Below are positions 8,411 to 18,136 of a stretch of DNA of 64,000 bases, piece by piece (the first letter of the stretch is position 1; every line of letters starts with the position of its first letter). The stretch is from Mixta sp031457955 (lineage in GTDB: Bacteria; Pseudomonadota; Gammaproteobacteria; Enterobacterales; Enterobacteriaceae): positions 1 through 64,000 of the forward strand of contig NZ_JAVDXN010000009.1 in assembly GCF_031457955.1 (NCBI RefSeq), given 5' to 3'. The translations under genes and the position numbers were made by a program. A model generated the notes under the pieces. The model was not told where the DNA came from. It saw only the letters and a list, made by a program, of their open reading frames with translations, and did no database searches.

Positions 8411-9145
8411 ATGTTTGCAAGTCAGGAAGGTAAACGCGTCCCACAGGTAACTTTTCATACGCGTCAGGGCGATAGCTGGGTCGATGTGACAACTGACGAG
8501 CTGTTTAAGGGCAAAACCGTTATCGTATTTTCGCTGCCGGGCGCCTTTACGCCTACCTGCTCCTCCAGCCATCTGCCGCGTTACAACGAGCTGGCGAGCG
8601 TGTTTGCACAGCACGGCGTGGACAGCGTACTGTGTGTTTCCGTTAACGACACCTTCGTTATGAATGCCTGGAAAGCCGATCAGCACGCAGAAAACATCAC
8701 CTTTATTCCCGATGGCAACGGTGATTTCACCCGTGGCATGGAGATGCTGGTTGAGAAGGCTGACTTAGGTTTCGGTCCGCGCTCATGGCGTTATTCAATG
8801 CTGGTGCGTGACGGCGTGGTAGCAAAAATGTTCGTTGAGCCGAACAAGCCGGGCGACCCGTTCGAAGTTTCTGATGCCGATACCATGCTGCGTTACCTGG
8901 CACCGGAATTTAAAGTGCAGGAATCGGTCTCGCTGTTTACTAAACCGGGCTGCCCGTTCTGTACCAAAGCGAAGCAGATGCTGATCGATCGCGGCATTCA
9001 GTTTGAAGAAATTGTGCTGGGACAAGATGCCACTACCGTTAGCCTGCGCGCTGTGACCGGTCGTGCGACCGTGCCGCAGGTCTTTATCGGCGGACGCCAC
9101 ATTGGCGGCAGCGACGATCTGGAAAAATTCTTTAACCTTGTTTAA
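8411..9145 (+). CDS. Peroxiredoxin-glutaredoxin fusion protein
   Basis: A 244-residue two-domain peroxidase. Residues 1-165 form a Prx5-type peroxiredoxin with the peroxidatic cysteine at position 50 (PGAFTPTC); residues 172-244 form a glutaredoxin with a CPFC active site (181-184) and the TVPQVFIGG and GGSDDL glutathione-binding motifs. Such hybrids, known from Haemophilus and other gammaproteobacteria, reduce H2O2 and organic peroxides with glutathione through their own glutaredoxin domain. ATG 8411 with GAGG eleven bases upstream is preferred over an in-frame TTG at 8402. It is divergent from oxyR and therefore probably OxyR-induced (inference). Confidence 0.93.
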   Translation: MFASQEGKRVPQVTFHTRQGDSWVDVTTDELFKGKTVIVFSLPGAFTPTCSSSHLPRYNELASVFAQHGVDSVLCVSVNDTFVMNAWKADQHAENITFIPDGNGDFTRGMEMLVEKADLGFGPRSWRYSMLVRDGVVAKMFVEPNKPGDPFEVSDADTMLRYLAPEFKVQESVSLFTKPGCPFCTKAKQMLIDRGIQFEEIVLGQDATTVSLRAVTGRATVPQVFIGGRHIGGSDDLEKFFNLV

Positions 9146-9222
9146 AAATTCGGGAGCCGACCCCGTTACCCTGGTCGGCTTTCAGATGTGCCCATAACAA
9201 AAAATAATTGAAGTCAGAGGTT

Positions 9223-9250
9223 GGCGGGCTAGTATGCCCGCCCTTTTTTT
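9223..9250 (+). terminator. Terminator of the Prx-Grx gene
   Basis: The stem GGCGGGC / GCCCGCC with a six-base loop is followed by C and seven T. A second hairpin (AGCCGACC / GGTCGGCT, 9155-9180) lies just upstream, making a tandem arrangement between this gene and convergent argH. Confidence 0.85.
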
Positions 9251-9265
9251 GCCCGCTGAACAGGG

Positions 9266-10639
9266 CTATTGCAGGCGCTGTTTGGCTGCTGCAATGGCGT
9301 TAGCCACCTGCTGCGGCGCCACGCCCCCTTTGGCATTACGCTTATCCAGACAGGACTGCAGCGAAAGAATGGGATACACATCCTGTTCGATCTGCGGACT
9401 GAACTGCTGAAGCTGTGCCAGCGTCAACGCTTCCAGCGCCACGCCCTGGCCGATGGCCGCCACTACCGCTTCGCCCACGATATGATGCGCTTCGCGGAAC
9501 GGGATACCTTTCGCCACCAGATAATCCGCCAGTTCGGTCGCATTGGCGTAGCCCTGCTCCGCCGCTTCCTGACAGCGCGGACGTTTTACCTGAATGCCAT
9601 CCAGCACCAGCACCGACATATGCAGGCAGTCGAGCCAGGTATCCAGCGCGTCAAATAGCCCTTCTTTGTCTTCCTGCATATCTTTGTTATAGGCCAGCGG
9701 CAACCCTTTCAGCGTCATCATCATGCCGGTGAGCGCGCCCTGTACCCGACCGCATTTGCCACGAATCAGCTCCAGCGCATCCGGGTTTTTCTTCTGCGGC
9801 ATCAGCGATGAGCCGGAAGTTACCCGATCGGATAACTCAACAAAGTTGGCTTCGCCGGTGTTGAAAAAGATCAGGTCTTCCGCAAAACGCGACAGATGCA
9901 CCATACCGATCGCCGCATCCGAAAGCAGCTCCAGCGCATGATCGCGATCGGAAACGCTGTCCAGGCTGTTGCGGGTGGCGCTGGCAAAACCCAGCCATTG
10001 CGCCAGCTGGTCGCGATCGATCTCATAAGCGGTTCCCGCCAGTGCGCCGCTGCCCAGCGGGCTGACATCCAGACGCTTCAGGGTATCCTGCAGGCGACTT
10101 TCGTCACGCGCCAGCATCTCAACGTAGGCCAGGCACCAGTGCGCGAAGGTCACCGGCTGCGCGCGTTGCAGGTGCGTATAACCCGGCATCACCGCATCCT
10201 GATTGGCCTCGGCGGTTGCGACTAACGCCTGTTGCAGCTCACGCACCGCGCTCAGCAGCAGTAAAACCTGCTCTTTACACCAGAGTTTTAAATCGGTCGC
10301 AACCTGATCGTTACGGCTGCGTCCGGTATGCAGCTTTTTGCCTAACGCGCCCACTTTTTCAATCAGACGGCCTTCAACCCAGCTATGGATATCCTCAGCG
10401 TCGCTTTGCAGAATCTGCTGCGGATCGGCTTGCACCTCTTCCAGCAGCGTATTCAGCGCCACTTCCAGCTGCTGCTGCTCATCCTGAGTCAGTACGTTAA
10501 CGGTCACCAGCGCTTTTGACCAGGCAACAGAACCGATAATATCCTGCTCCGCCAGGCGATAATCAAAGCGCAGCGAATCATTGAACTGTTTAAACCGTCC
10601 GTCAGCCGCTTGTGTAAACCGTCCACCCCATAGTGCCAT
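9266..10639 (-). CDS. argH: Argininosuccinate lyase
   Basis: ArgH performs the last step of arginine synthesis, splitting argininosuccinate into arginine and fumarate. The 457-residue protein has the E. coli length and the fumarase/aspartase superfamily signature GSSLMPQKKNPD around residue 280, which carries the mobile catalytic loop serine, plus HTGRSRNDQ and GYTHLQRAQP. It is the last gene of the minus-strand argCBGH run. The 89-base argG-argH gap contains a G+C-rich hairpin (arms 10693-10699 and 10709-10715) without a T run. Confidence 0.97.
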   Translation of the reverse strand: MALWGGRFTQAADGRFKQFNDSLRFDYRLAEQDIIGSVAWSKALVTVNVLTQDEQQQLEVALNTLLEEVQADPQQILQSDAEDIHSWVEGRLIEKVGALGKKLHTGRSRNDQVATDLKLWCKEQVLLLLSAVRELQQALVATAEANQDAVMPGYTHLQRAQPVTFAHWCLAYVEMLARDESRLQDTLKRLDVSPLGSGALAGTAYEIDRDQLAQWLGFASATRNSLDSVSDRDHALELLSDAAIGMVHLSRFAEDLIFFNTGEANFVELSDRVTSGSSLMPQKKNPDALELIRGKCGRVQGALTGMMMTLKGLPLAYNKDMQEDKEGLFDALDTWLDCLHMSVLVLDGIQVKRPRCQEAAEQGYANATELADYLVAKGIPFREAHHIVGEAVVAAIGQGVALEALTLAQLQQFSPQIEQDVYPILSLQSCLDKRNAKGGVAPQQVANAIAAAKQRLQ

Positions 10640-10728
10640 CTTGAATGCTCCTGAAATCTGTTGCGCGCAAGGCTCAGCCTGGCGTGTGATCGGGGCGGCG
10701 TACTGCTTGCCGCCCGTTGCCGTTCCGG

Positions 10729-11940
10729 TTATTTCTTCTCGTTCAGCGCCCGAATGCGTGAAGAGAGAGAGAACAGACGGATAAAGCCGCCCGCGTGGCT
10801 GTGATCGTAAACTTCATCTTCGCCAAAGGTCGCGAACTCTTCAGAGTAAAGGCTGTTAGCTGATTGTTTCTGAATCGCCGTCACCTGGCCTTTATAAAGC
10901 TGCAGCACCACTTCGCCGTTGACTTCGCTGGCCAGCGACTCGGCTGCCGCCTGAATTGATTTACGCAGCGGCGCGAACCAGCGTCCGTCATACACCACGT
11001 AAGACATCTCCAGGCCCAGCTGCTCGCGCCATTTAAAGCTATCGCGATCCAGCACCAGCTGTTCTACCGCGCGCAGCGCGTTAACCATAATGGTGCCGCC
11101 GGGCGTTTCATAGCAGCCGCGCGACTTAATGCCCACCAGACGGTTTTCCACGATATCGATACGACCCACGCCATGCTTCGCGCCCAGCGCATTCAGTTTA
11201 TCCAGGCACTGGAACGGGCTTGAGCGCTCGCCGTTCACCGCGACTACGCGGCCTTTTTCAACCGTGACGGTGACCTGCTCCGGCTGATCCGGCGCTTCCA
11301 GCGGATCAACGGTCCAGACCCAGCAATCTTTATTCGGTGCGTTCCACGGGCTTTCCAGCACGCCGCCTTCGGTAGAAATATGCCAGGCGTTTTCATCACG
11401 GCTGTAGATTTTTTCCAGCGAGGCGGTGGTCGGGATATTGCGCTCTTTCAGATAGTCGAGCAGCGCTTCACGCGAACGCAGGTTCCACTCACGCCATGGC
11501 GCCACCACTTTCAGCTGCGGAGCCAGCGCGGTATAGGTGGTTTCAAAACGCACCTGGTCGTTACCTTTACCGGTCGCGCCGTGACATAACGCATCGGCGC
11601 CGACTTTCAGCGCCAGTTCAACCTGCGCTTTGGCGATAATCGGACGCGCCATAGAGGTGCCCAGCAGATAAGTGCCTTCATACAGCGCGCCGGTTTGCAG
11701 CACCGGATAAACGTAGTCGCTAATAAATTCTTCACGCAGATCGGCGATATGGCACTCGGACGCTCCTGACTGCAGCGCTTTTTTCTCTACGCCGACTAAA
11801 TCTTCGCGATCCTGACCAATATCCGCCACGAAGGCGACCACTTCACAACCGTAGTTCTCTTTCAGCCAAGGAATAATGGCCGAAGTATCCAGGCCGCCCG
11901 AATAAGCCAGAACGATTTTTTTGATGTCTTGATTTTGCAT
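10729..11940 (-). CDS. argG: Argininosuccinate synthase
   Basis: ArgG joins citrulline and aspartate with ATP to give argininosuccinate. The 403-residue product has the N-type ATP pyrophosphatase P-loop (LAYSGGLDTS) at residues 10-19 and the GATGKGNDQVRFE citrulline/aspartate site. At 403 residues it belongs to the shorter ArgG class common in many bacteria, not the roughly 447-residue form encoded away from the cluster in E. coli. Its place between argB and argH, with 25 bases to argB, makes one operon with argCBGH under the ArgR boxes upstream of argC. Confidence 0.95.
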   Translation of the reverse strand: MQNQDIKKIVLAYSGGLDTSAIIPWLKENYGCEVVAFVADIGQDREDLVGVEKKALQSGASECHIADLREEFISDYVYPVLQTGALYEGTYLLGTSMARPIIAKAQVELALKVGADALCHGATGKGNDQVRFETTYTALAPQLKVVAPWREWNLRSREALLDYLKERNIPTTASLEKIYSRDENAWHISTEGGVLESPWNAPNKDCWVWTVDPLEAPDQPEQVTVTVEKGRVVAVNGERSSPFQCLDKLNALGAKHGVGRIDIVENRLVGIKSRGCYETPGGTIMVNALRAVEQLVLDRDSFKWREQLGLEMSYVVYDGRWFAPLRKSIQAAAESLASEVNGEVVLQLYKGQVTAIQKQSANSLYSEEFATFGEDEVYDHSHAGGFIRLFSLSSRIRALNEKK

Positions 11941-11965
11941 ATCTTAATCCTTGAATGTTTTTACT

Positions 11966-12742
11966 TTATGCGTGAATCCGGGTGCCGATAGACACACCGT
12001 TAAACAGAGAAGGCAGCTGCTCAGCGTGACGCCAGCTGGCGATATCGACCGGACGCCCCAGCGTCCGCGCCGCATCCAGAGCCGCATGCACTTTGACAAT
12101 CATGCCATCGGTAATAATGCCCTGCGCGATCAGCTGTTCCGCTTTCGCCGCCGTCATTTCAGCAATCCGCTGGCCTTTGCCATCCAGAATCCCGCTGACG
12201 TCAGAGAGTAAAACCAGATCCGCGCCCAGGGTGGCCGCCAGCGCCGTGGCCGCCTGATCGGCGTTAACGTTCATTAACTGGCCCGCTTCGGTAATACCGA
12301 TGGAGCTGACAACCGGCATATAACCTGCCTGCAGCAGCGTATTCAGCAAGGCAGGCGAGCCCGGCAGCGCATTACCTACGTGACCCAGCTCGTCATCAAA
12401 CGGTGCAACGTTCGCCATACCGCCGTCGCCCAGACAGAGTCCTACCGCCTGAATATGATGTTTCTTCGCCCAGGCCAGCAGCATTTTATTGGCGGTGCCC
12501 GCCAGCGCGCCGGTGATAATGTCGATCTGATCGGCGGGCGTCACGCGTAAGCCATTTTTCTTCTGTACCGGCAGCGCCAGCTTTTTCATCAGTTCGTCGA
12601 CCAGGCAGCCGCCGCCGTGAACGATCAGCAGCGGGCGCTGATGCGCTTCCCGATAGGTCACCAATGCCGTAAACAGACGCGCCAGCGCTTCTTCGCTATC
12701 CAGCAACACGCCGCCCAGTTTGATAATTAATGGAGTTGTCAT
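11966..12742 (-). CDS. argB: Acetylglutamate kinase
   Basis: ArgB phosphorylates N-acetyl-L-glutamate in the second step of the linear arginine pathway. The 258-residue protein equals E. coli ArgB in length and has the amino-acid-kinase glycine motifs IIKLGGVLLD (residues 5-14) and VHGGGCLVDE, plus NVNADQAATALAATLGAD near the ATP site. It starts 13 bases after the argC stop, and is co-transcribed with argC and argG. Confidence 0.97.
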   Translation of the reverse strand: MTTPLIIKLGGVLLDSEEALARLFTALVTYREAHQRPLLIVHGGGCLVDELMKKLALPVQKKNGLRVTPADQIDIITGALAGTANKMLLAWAKKHHIQAVGLCLGDGGMANVAPFDDELGHVGNALPGSPALLNTLLQAGYMPVVSSIGITEAGQLMNVNADQAATALAATLGADLVLLSDVSGILDGKGQRIAEMTAAKAEQLIAQGIITDGMIVKVHAALDAARTLGRPVDIASWRHAEQLPSLFNGVSIGTRIHA

Positions 12743-12755
12743 CGTGGTTATCCGC

Positions 12756-13760
12756 TTAAATAAGTGACTGGGTTTCCGGGAAACCGAAACGAATATTGAG
12801 GCACTGCACCGCCTGCGAGGCCGCGCCCTTCAACAGATTGTCTTCCGCCGCCACCACAATCAAGTGCTCATCCTGTACCGCGAAGCCGATATCGCAAAAC
12901 GGCAGGCCAACCACCGATTTCAACGCCGGTACGCCCTGCTCATAAAGACGCACCAGCGGCTTATCCTGATAGGCGTTATGGAAAGCTTCGGCGACATCGT
13001 CGCGACTGACGCCCGGCTGCAGGCGACAGGTAATGGTGGCAAGGATGCCGCGCGGGAAATTCCCCAGATGCGGGGTAAAAATAACCGGCACGCCAAGATG
13101 CGCGACGATTTCAGGATGGTGGCGATGATTAAAGATGCCGTAAGGTTGCAGGCTCACTTCACAGAAGCTGTTGTTGATGCTGGCTTTGCGTCCGGCACCG
13201 CTTACGCCGCTGGTGGCGTTAATCACCGGCCACTGCGCATCATTCAGCAAGCCCGCTTCAATCAGCGGTTTTAGCGCCAGCTGTGCGGCGGTGGGATAGC
13301 AGCCGGGCACCGCGATCAGCTGCGCCTCTTTGATAGCGTCATGCTGCCACTCCGCCAGGCCGTAAACGGCCTTATCCAGCCATGCCGCATGCTGATGGCT
13401 AAAACCGTAATAGCGCGTATAAAAATCAGCATCGTTAACGCGGAACGCGCCGGAGAGATCAAACACCACGCAGCCCGCCGCCAAAAACTGCGGAGCCAGA
13501 TCGTGGCTTACTTCATGCGCGGTGGCCAGGAACACCACATCCACTTTGTCGGCCCAGACTGAGACATCGCTCAGCGGCTCCAGCGGCAGATCAAGGATCC
13601 CTTTTAGCTGCGGATGCAGGTCGGAAAGACGTTTTCCGGCATCCGGGCTTTGCGCTGAAACCGCTAAAGCGGTTATGTTCATATGCGGATGACGATTCAG
13701 GAAGGTCGCCAGCTCAACGCCAGCATAGCCACTGGCACCTACAATCAGCGTATTCAACAT
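12756..13760 (-). CDS. argC: N-acetyl-gamma-glutamyl-phosphate reductase
   Basis: ArgC reduces N-acetylglutamyl phosphate to the semialdehyde with NADPH. The 334-residue protein begins with the Rossmann motif IVGASGYAG and contains the catalytic cysteine in VPGCYPTAA (about residue 154). It is the promoter-proximal gene of argCBGH and is divergent from argE, with a pair of ARG boxes in the 177-base gap. Confidence 0.97.
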   Translation of the reverse strand: MLNTLIVGASGYAGVELATFLNRHPHMNITALAVSAQSPDAGKRLSDLHPQLKGILDLPLEPLSDVSVWADKVDVVFLATAHEVSHDLAPQFLAAGCVVFDLSGAFRVNDADFYTRYYGFSHQHAAWLDKAVYGLAEWQHDAIKEAQLIAVPGCYPTAAQLALKPLIEAGLLNDAQWPVINATSGVSGAGRKASINNSFCEVSLQPYGIFNHRHHPEIVAHLGVPVIFTPHLGNFPRGILATITCRLQPGVSRDDVAEAFHNAYQDKPLVRLYEQGVPALKSVVGLPFCDIGFAVQDEHLIVVAAEDNLLKGAASQAVQCLNIRFGFPETQSLI

Positions 13761-13873
13761 CAGGCTGTATACCTTTTACAGTCAGTCAGATCCGGTGTGC
13801 AGCCGTGTCGCCGCGCGCCCATGAAGTTTAACGTCAGTCAGCGGGTTAATTCATTTCCCATCCCGCGCACGTT

Positions 13874-13912
13874 ATTGTATTTTTATTCACTATTAATGCA
13901 TGAATATTGATA
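13874..13912. promoter_or_regulatory. Two ARG boxes (ArgR operator) between argC and argE
   Basis: Two 18-bp imperfect palindromes at 13874-13891 and 13895-13912 are separated by 3 bp, exactly the layout of ArgR operators. The first fits the consensus (TGAAT, four A/T, ATTCA) at all but one position; the second is weaker. They sit between the divergent argCBGH and argE genes, so arginine-bound ArgR should repress both directions, as in the E. coli argECBH control region. Confidence 0.88.
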
Positions 13913-13937
13913 CATCCTAACTCAAGGACCGTCAACA

Positions 13938-15086
13938 GTGAAGACAAAATTACCGCCATTTATCGAACTTTACCGCCAGCTGATAGCCACGCCATCCATC
14001 AGCGCGACCGACAGCGCGCTCGATCAGAGCAATGAAAGTTTAATCACTCTGCTGGCGGGCTGGTTTCGTGATTTAGGGTTCAGTGTGGACGTTCAGCCGG
14101 TGCCGGGCACGCGGCATAAATTTAATATGCTGGCGAAAAGCGGCGCGGGTGCGGGCGGCCTGCTGCTGGCTGGGCATACCGATACGGTGCCCTTTGATGA
14201 CGGGCGCTGGACGCGCGATCCCTTTACCCTCGCCGAGCATGACAACAAGCTGTACGGCCTTGGCACGGCGGATATGAAAGGGTTCTTCGCTTTTATTCTT
14301 GATACGCTGCGTGACACGGATATCAGCACGCTGAAAAAGCCGCTCTATATTCTTGCCACGGCGGATGAAGAAACCACTATGGCAGGCGCTAAATATTTTG
14401 CTGAGTCCACCACGCTGCGTCCCGACTGCGCGATTATTGGCGAGCCGACGTCGTTGAAACCGGTGCGGGCGCATAAAGGCCATCTCTCTAACGCGATTCG
14501 CATCGAAGGGCAATCGGGACATTCCAGCGATCCGTCACGCGGCGTTAATGCTATTGAGCTAATGCATGAATCAATCGGCCATCTAATGCAGCTGCGTAAT
14601 ACGCTAAAAGAGCGTTATCACCATGACGGCTTCGCTATCCCTTATCCCACCATGAATTTTGGTCATATCCACGGCGGCGACGCGGCAAACCGCATTTGCG
14701 CCTGCTGTGAGTTACATATGGATATTCGTCCGCTGCCGGGCCTGACGCTGACCGATCTGGATGAACTATTAAATGAGGCGCTGGCACCGGTGAGCATGCG
14801 CTGGCCGGGCCGATTAACGGTGGCTGAGCTGCATCCGCCGATTCCGGGCTATGAATGTCCGCGTGAGCATCAGCTGGTGCAGGTGGTGGAGAAGCTGCTG
14901 GGTACGCCAACCGAGGTGGTGAATTACTGTACCGAAGCGCCCTTTATTCAGCAGCTCTGCCCGACGTTGGTGCTGGGGCCGGGATCGATTAATCAGGCGC
15001 ATCAGCCCGATGAATTTATCGATATGGCATTTATCAAGCCGACGCGCGCGCTGATCGGTCAACTGGTTAACCATTTTTGTTACTGA
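13938..15086 (+). CDS. argE: Acetylornithine deacetylase
   Basis: ArgE is a metal-dependent cytoplasmic hydrolase of the M20 family that removes acetate from N-acetylornithine. The 382-residue protein shows the M20 metal ligands and catalytic acids in LLAGHTDTVPFDD, GLGTADMKG, ATADEETTMAG and IGEPTS. The start is GTG at 13938, with CAAGGA nine bases upstream; it gives the E. coli-like N-terminus MKTKLPPFIELY. It is divergent from argC and shares its ArgR operator. Confidence 0.96.
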   Translation: MKTKLPPFIELYRQLIATPSISATDSALDQSNESLITLLAGWFRDLGFSVDVQPVPGTRHKFNMLAKSGAGAGGLLLAGHTDTVPFDDGRWTRDPFTLAEHDNKLYGLGTADMKGFFAFILDTLRDTDISTLKKPLYILATADEETTMAGAKYFAESTTLRPDCAIIGEPTSLKPVRAHKGHLSNAIRIEGQSGHSSDPSRGVNAIELMHESIGHLMQLRNTLKERYHHDGFAIPYPTMNFGHIHGGDAANRICACCELHMDIRPLPGLTLTDLDELLNEALAPVSMRWPGRLTVAELHPPIPGYECPREHQLVQVVEKLLGTPTEVVNYCTEAPFIQQLCPTLVLGPGSINQAHQPDEFIDMAFIKPTRALIGQLVNHFCY

Positions 15087-15329
15087 TTACCATTATTTGG
15101 GGCAATTCACTGCTAAAACGGTAAATTGCTCCCGCAAAGTTTCAACTTTGCCGATAAGAATAACTTATCCCACTCCGCTATGATTAAATTTCTTAATTTA
15201 CCAGTAGTTAGCGACATTAGGCGGCATGTTTTACGCAATTGACGAAAGATAAGTTACATGGCTAGATAAAAGGCAGTGTTATGCCCGCAAGGGTGAAAAT
15301 TAAAAGACAAGAAGGGTGTCAGGGGTCAT

Positions 15330-17981
15330 ATGAACGAACAATATTCCGCAATGCGAAGTAATGTCAGTATGCTCGGCAAACTGCTCGGGGATACAATTAA
15401 GGATGCGCTGGGAGAAAACATCCTTGATCGGGTGGAAACCATCCGCAAACTCTCCAAGTCATCCCGTGCGGGAAATGAGACTCATCGTCAGGAGCTGTTA
15501 ACCACCTTACAGAATCTTTCTAATGATGAATTACTGCCGGTCGCGCGCGCTTTCAGCCAGTTTCTTAACCTGACTAACGTTGCGGAACAATTCCAGACCA
15601 TTTCCCCTAACGGCGAAGGCGCTAACCACCCTGAGCTGATGAAAAAAGCGTTTGAGCGCCTGAAGCAGCAGCCTGACCTGAACGAAGCGGATATCCGCGC
15701 CGCGATTGAATCGCTGTCGCTGGAGCTGGTGCTCACCGCCCATCCCACGGAAATTACGCGCCGCACCCTGATTCATAAGCTGGTTGAGGTGAATACCTGC
15801 TTAAAGCAGCTCGATCACAACGATATCTCTGACTATGACCGCAACCAGATCATGCGTCGTCTGCGTCAGCTGGTCGCGCAGGCCTGGCATACCGATGAGA
15901 TTCGTAAATATCGCCCTTCCCCCGTTGATGAAGCGAAATGGGGCTTTGCGGTAATAGAAAACAGCCTGTGGGATGGCGTGCCCAATTTTCTGCGCGAACT
16001 GAACGAACAGGTTGAAGAAACGTTCGGCTATACGCTGCCGGTGGATTTTGTTCCGGTGCAGTTTACCTCCTGGATGGGCGGCGATCGCGACGGTAACCCC
16101 AACGTTACCGCTAATATCACTCATCATGTGTTACAGCTAAGCCGCTGGAAAGCCGCCGATCTTTTCCTGCGCGACATTGGCATTTTGGTCTCTGAGCTAT
16201 CGATGTCGGAGTGTACCGAAGAGCTACGCGAGCTGTGCGGCGATCCACAGGCGCTGGAGCCTTACCGCGAAATTCTAAAACGCCTGCGTACGCAGTTGAT
16301 GATCACGCAGGCTTACCTGGAGCGCCGCCTGAAAGGCGAGCGCCTGCCGCGCCCGGAAGGGCTGCTGATTTCCAACGATCAGCTGTGGGATCCGCTGTAT
16401 GCCTGTTACCAGTCGCTACAGGCGTGCGGCATGGGCATTATTGCCAACGGACAGCTGCTTGATACGCTGCGCCGGGTGAAATGCTTTGGCGTTCCGCTGG
16501 TGCGCATCGATCTGCGTCAGGAAAGCACGCGTCATACCGAAGCGCTGGCGGAAGTCACGCGCTACCTCGGCCTCGGTGATTACGAAAGCTGGTCTGAAGC
16601 GGATAAACAGGCGTTCCTGATCCGTGAGCTGAACTCGAAACGCCCGCTGCTGCCGCGTCAGTGGGAGCCGAGCGCAGAGACGCGCGAAGTGCTGGAAACC
16701 TGCCGCGTAGCGGCGGAAGCGCCGCGCGGCTCCATTGCTGCCTATGTTATTTCGATGGCGAAAACGCCTTCCGATGTGCTGGCGGTGCATTTGCTGTTAA
16801 AAGAAGCCGGTATTCCTTTTGCACTGCCGGTCGCGCCGCTGTTTGAAACGCTGGACGATCTGAATAACGCCAATGATGTGATGTCGCAGCTGCTCAGCAT
16901 CGACTGGTATCGCGGCTTTATTCAGGGCAAGCAGATGGTGATGATCGGCTATTCCGATTCAGCCAAAGACGCTGGCGTGATGGCCGCCTCCTGGGCGCAA
17001 TATCAGGCGCAGGACGCCCTGATTAAAACCTGTGAAAAAGCGGGCATCGCCCTGACGCTGTTTCATGGACGTGGCGGCACCATTGGTCGCGGCGGCGCAC
17101 CGGCACAGGCCGCGCTGCTTTCCCAGCCGCCGGGCAGCCTGAAAGGCGGGCTGCGCGTCACCGAACAGGGAGAGATGATCCGCTTTAAATATGGCCTGCC
17201 GGAAGTCGCCGTCGCCAGCCTGTCGCTCTACACCAGCGCGATACTCGAAGCGAATCTGTTGCCGCCGCCGGAGCCGAAAAACGAATGGCGCGAGATGATG
17301 AATCAGCTTTCTGAAACCTCTTGCGCGATCTATCGTGGTTACGTGCGTGAAAACCCGGACTTTGTGCCCTACTTCCGCTCTGCCACGCCGGAACTGGAGT
17401 TAGGCAAGCTGCCGCTGGGATCGCGTCCGGCTAAGCGTCGTCCTACCGGCGGCGTTGAGTCGCTGCGCGCGATCCCATGGATTTTCGCCTGGACGCAAAA
17501 CCGTCTGATGCTGCCCGCCTGGCTGGGCGCGGGCGCGGCGCTACAGCAAGCGATGGATGAAGGCCATCAGGATCGGCTGGAAGCGATGTGCCACGGCTGG
17601 CCATTCTTCTCTACCCGCCTCGGCATGCTGGAAATGGTTTTCTCCAAGGCTGACCTGTGGCTGGCGGAGTATTACGATCAGCGGCTGGTTGACGCTTCGC
17701 TGTGGCCGCTGGGTAAACAGCTGCGCGATCGGCTGGAAGCGGATATTAAAGCGGTGCTGACCATCGCTAACGATTCGCATCTAATGGCCGATGAGCCGTG
17801 GATTGCCGAATCCATCGCCCTGCGTAATGTCTATACCGATCCGCTTAACGTTCTGCAGGCCGAGCTGCTGCACCGTTCGCGAGCGCAGGAAGCCAAAGGG
17901 GAAGATTCGGACCCTTGCGTTGAACAGGCGCTGATGGTCACCATCGCTGGCGTGGCGGCGGGGATGCGCAACACCGGTTAA
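15330..17981 (+). CDS. ppc: Phosphoenolpyruvate carboxylase
   Basis: Ppc carboxylates phosphoenolpyruvate to oxaloacetate, the main anaplerotic reaction. The 883-residue product matches the E. coli enzyme in length. It has the catalytic-histidine motif VLTAHPTEITRR near residue 138, GYSDSAKDAG, the glycine loop FHGRGGTIGRGG, and the conserved C-terminal MRNTG. A G-rich ribosome-binding site precedes ATG 15330. The 243-base argE-ppc gap has two small hairpins (for example GCAAAGT / ACTTTGC near 15135-15152) but no clear terminator. Confidence 0.97.
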   Translation: MNEQYSAMRSNVSMLGKLLGDTIKDALGENILDRVETIRKLSKSSRAGNETHRQELLTTLQNLSNDELLPVARAFSQFLNLTNVAEQFQTISPNGEGANHPELMKKAFERLKQQPDLNEADIRAAIESLSLELVLTAHPTEITRRTLIHKLVEVNTCLKQLDHNDISDYDRNQIMRRLRQLVAQAWHTDEIRKYRPSPVDEAKWGFAVIENSLWDGVPNFLRELNEQVEETFGYTLPVDFVPVQFTSWMGGDRDGNPNVTANITHHVLQLSRWKAADLFLRDIGILVSELSMSECTEELRELCGDPQALEPYREILKRLRTQLMITQAYLERRLKGERLPRPEGLLISNDQLWDPLYACYQSLQACGMGIIANGQLLDTLRRVKCFGVPLVRIDLRQESTRHTEALAEVTRYLGLGDYESWSEADKQAFLIRELNSKRPLLPRQWEPSAETREVLETCRVAAEAPRGSIAAYVISMAKTPSDVLAVHLLLKEAGIPFALPVAPLFETLDDLNNANDVMSQLLSIDWYRGFIQGKQMVMIGYSDSAKDAGVMAASWAQYQAQDALIKTCEKAGIALTLFHGRGGTIGRGGAPAQAALLSQPPGSLKGGLRVTEQGEMIRFKYGLPEVAVASLSLYTSAILEANLLPPPEPKNEWREMMNQLSETSCAIYRGYVRENPDFVPYFRSATPELELGKLPLGSRPAKRRPTGGVESLRAIPWIFAWTQNRLMLPAWLGAGAALQQAMDEGHQDRLEAMCHGWPFFSTRLGMLEMVFSKADLWLAEYYDQRLVDASLWPLGKQLRDRLEADIKAVLTIANDSHLMADEPWIAESIALRNVYTDPLNVLQAELLHRSRAQEAKGEDSDPCVEQALMVTIAGVAAGMRNTG

Positions 17982-18004
17982 GTAACATGCGTTACATCGG
18001 ATAA

Positions 18005-18034
18005 TAAAAAAGGGAGCCATTAACGGCTCCCTTC
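18005..18034. terminator. Bidirectional terminator between ppc and metF
   Basis: The stem GGGAGCC / GGCTCCC with a six-base loop (18012-18031) has a run of A on its left and a T-rich stretch on its right. The T run is clean for minus-strand metF and weaker (TTCTTTC) for ppc. Confidence 0.8.
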
Positions 18035-18136
18035 TTTCATCAACAATCCCTCTGCTGGCGACAAGCCTGATAACCTCAAAGCGGCTTATCCCGCCGGGCT
18101 TCTGAAAAAAAGCGCGGTAACCCAAGCCGTCTTTTA

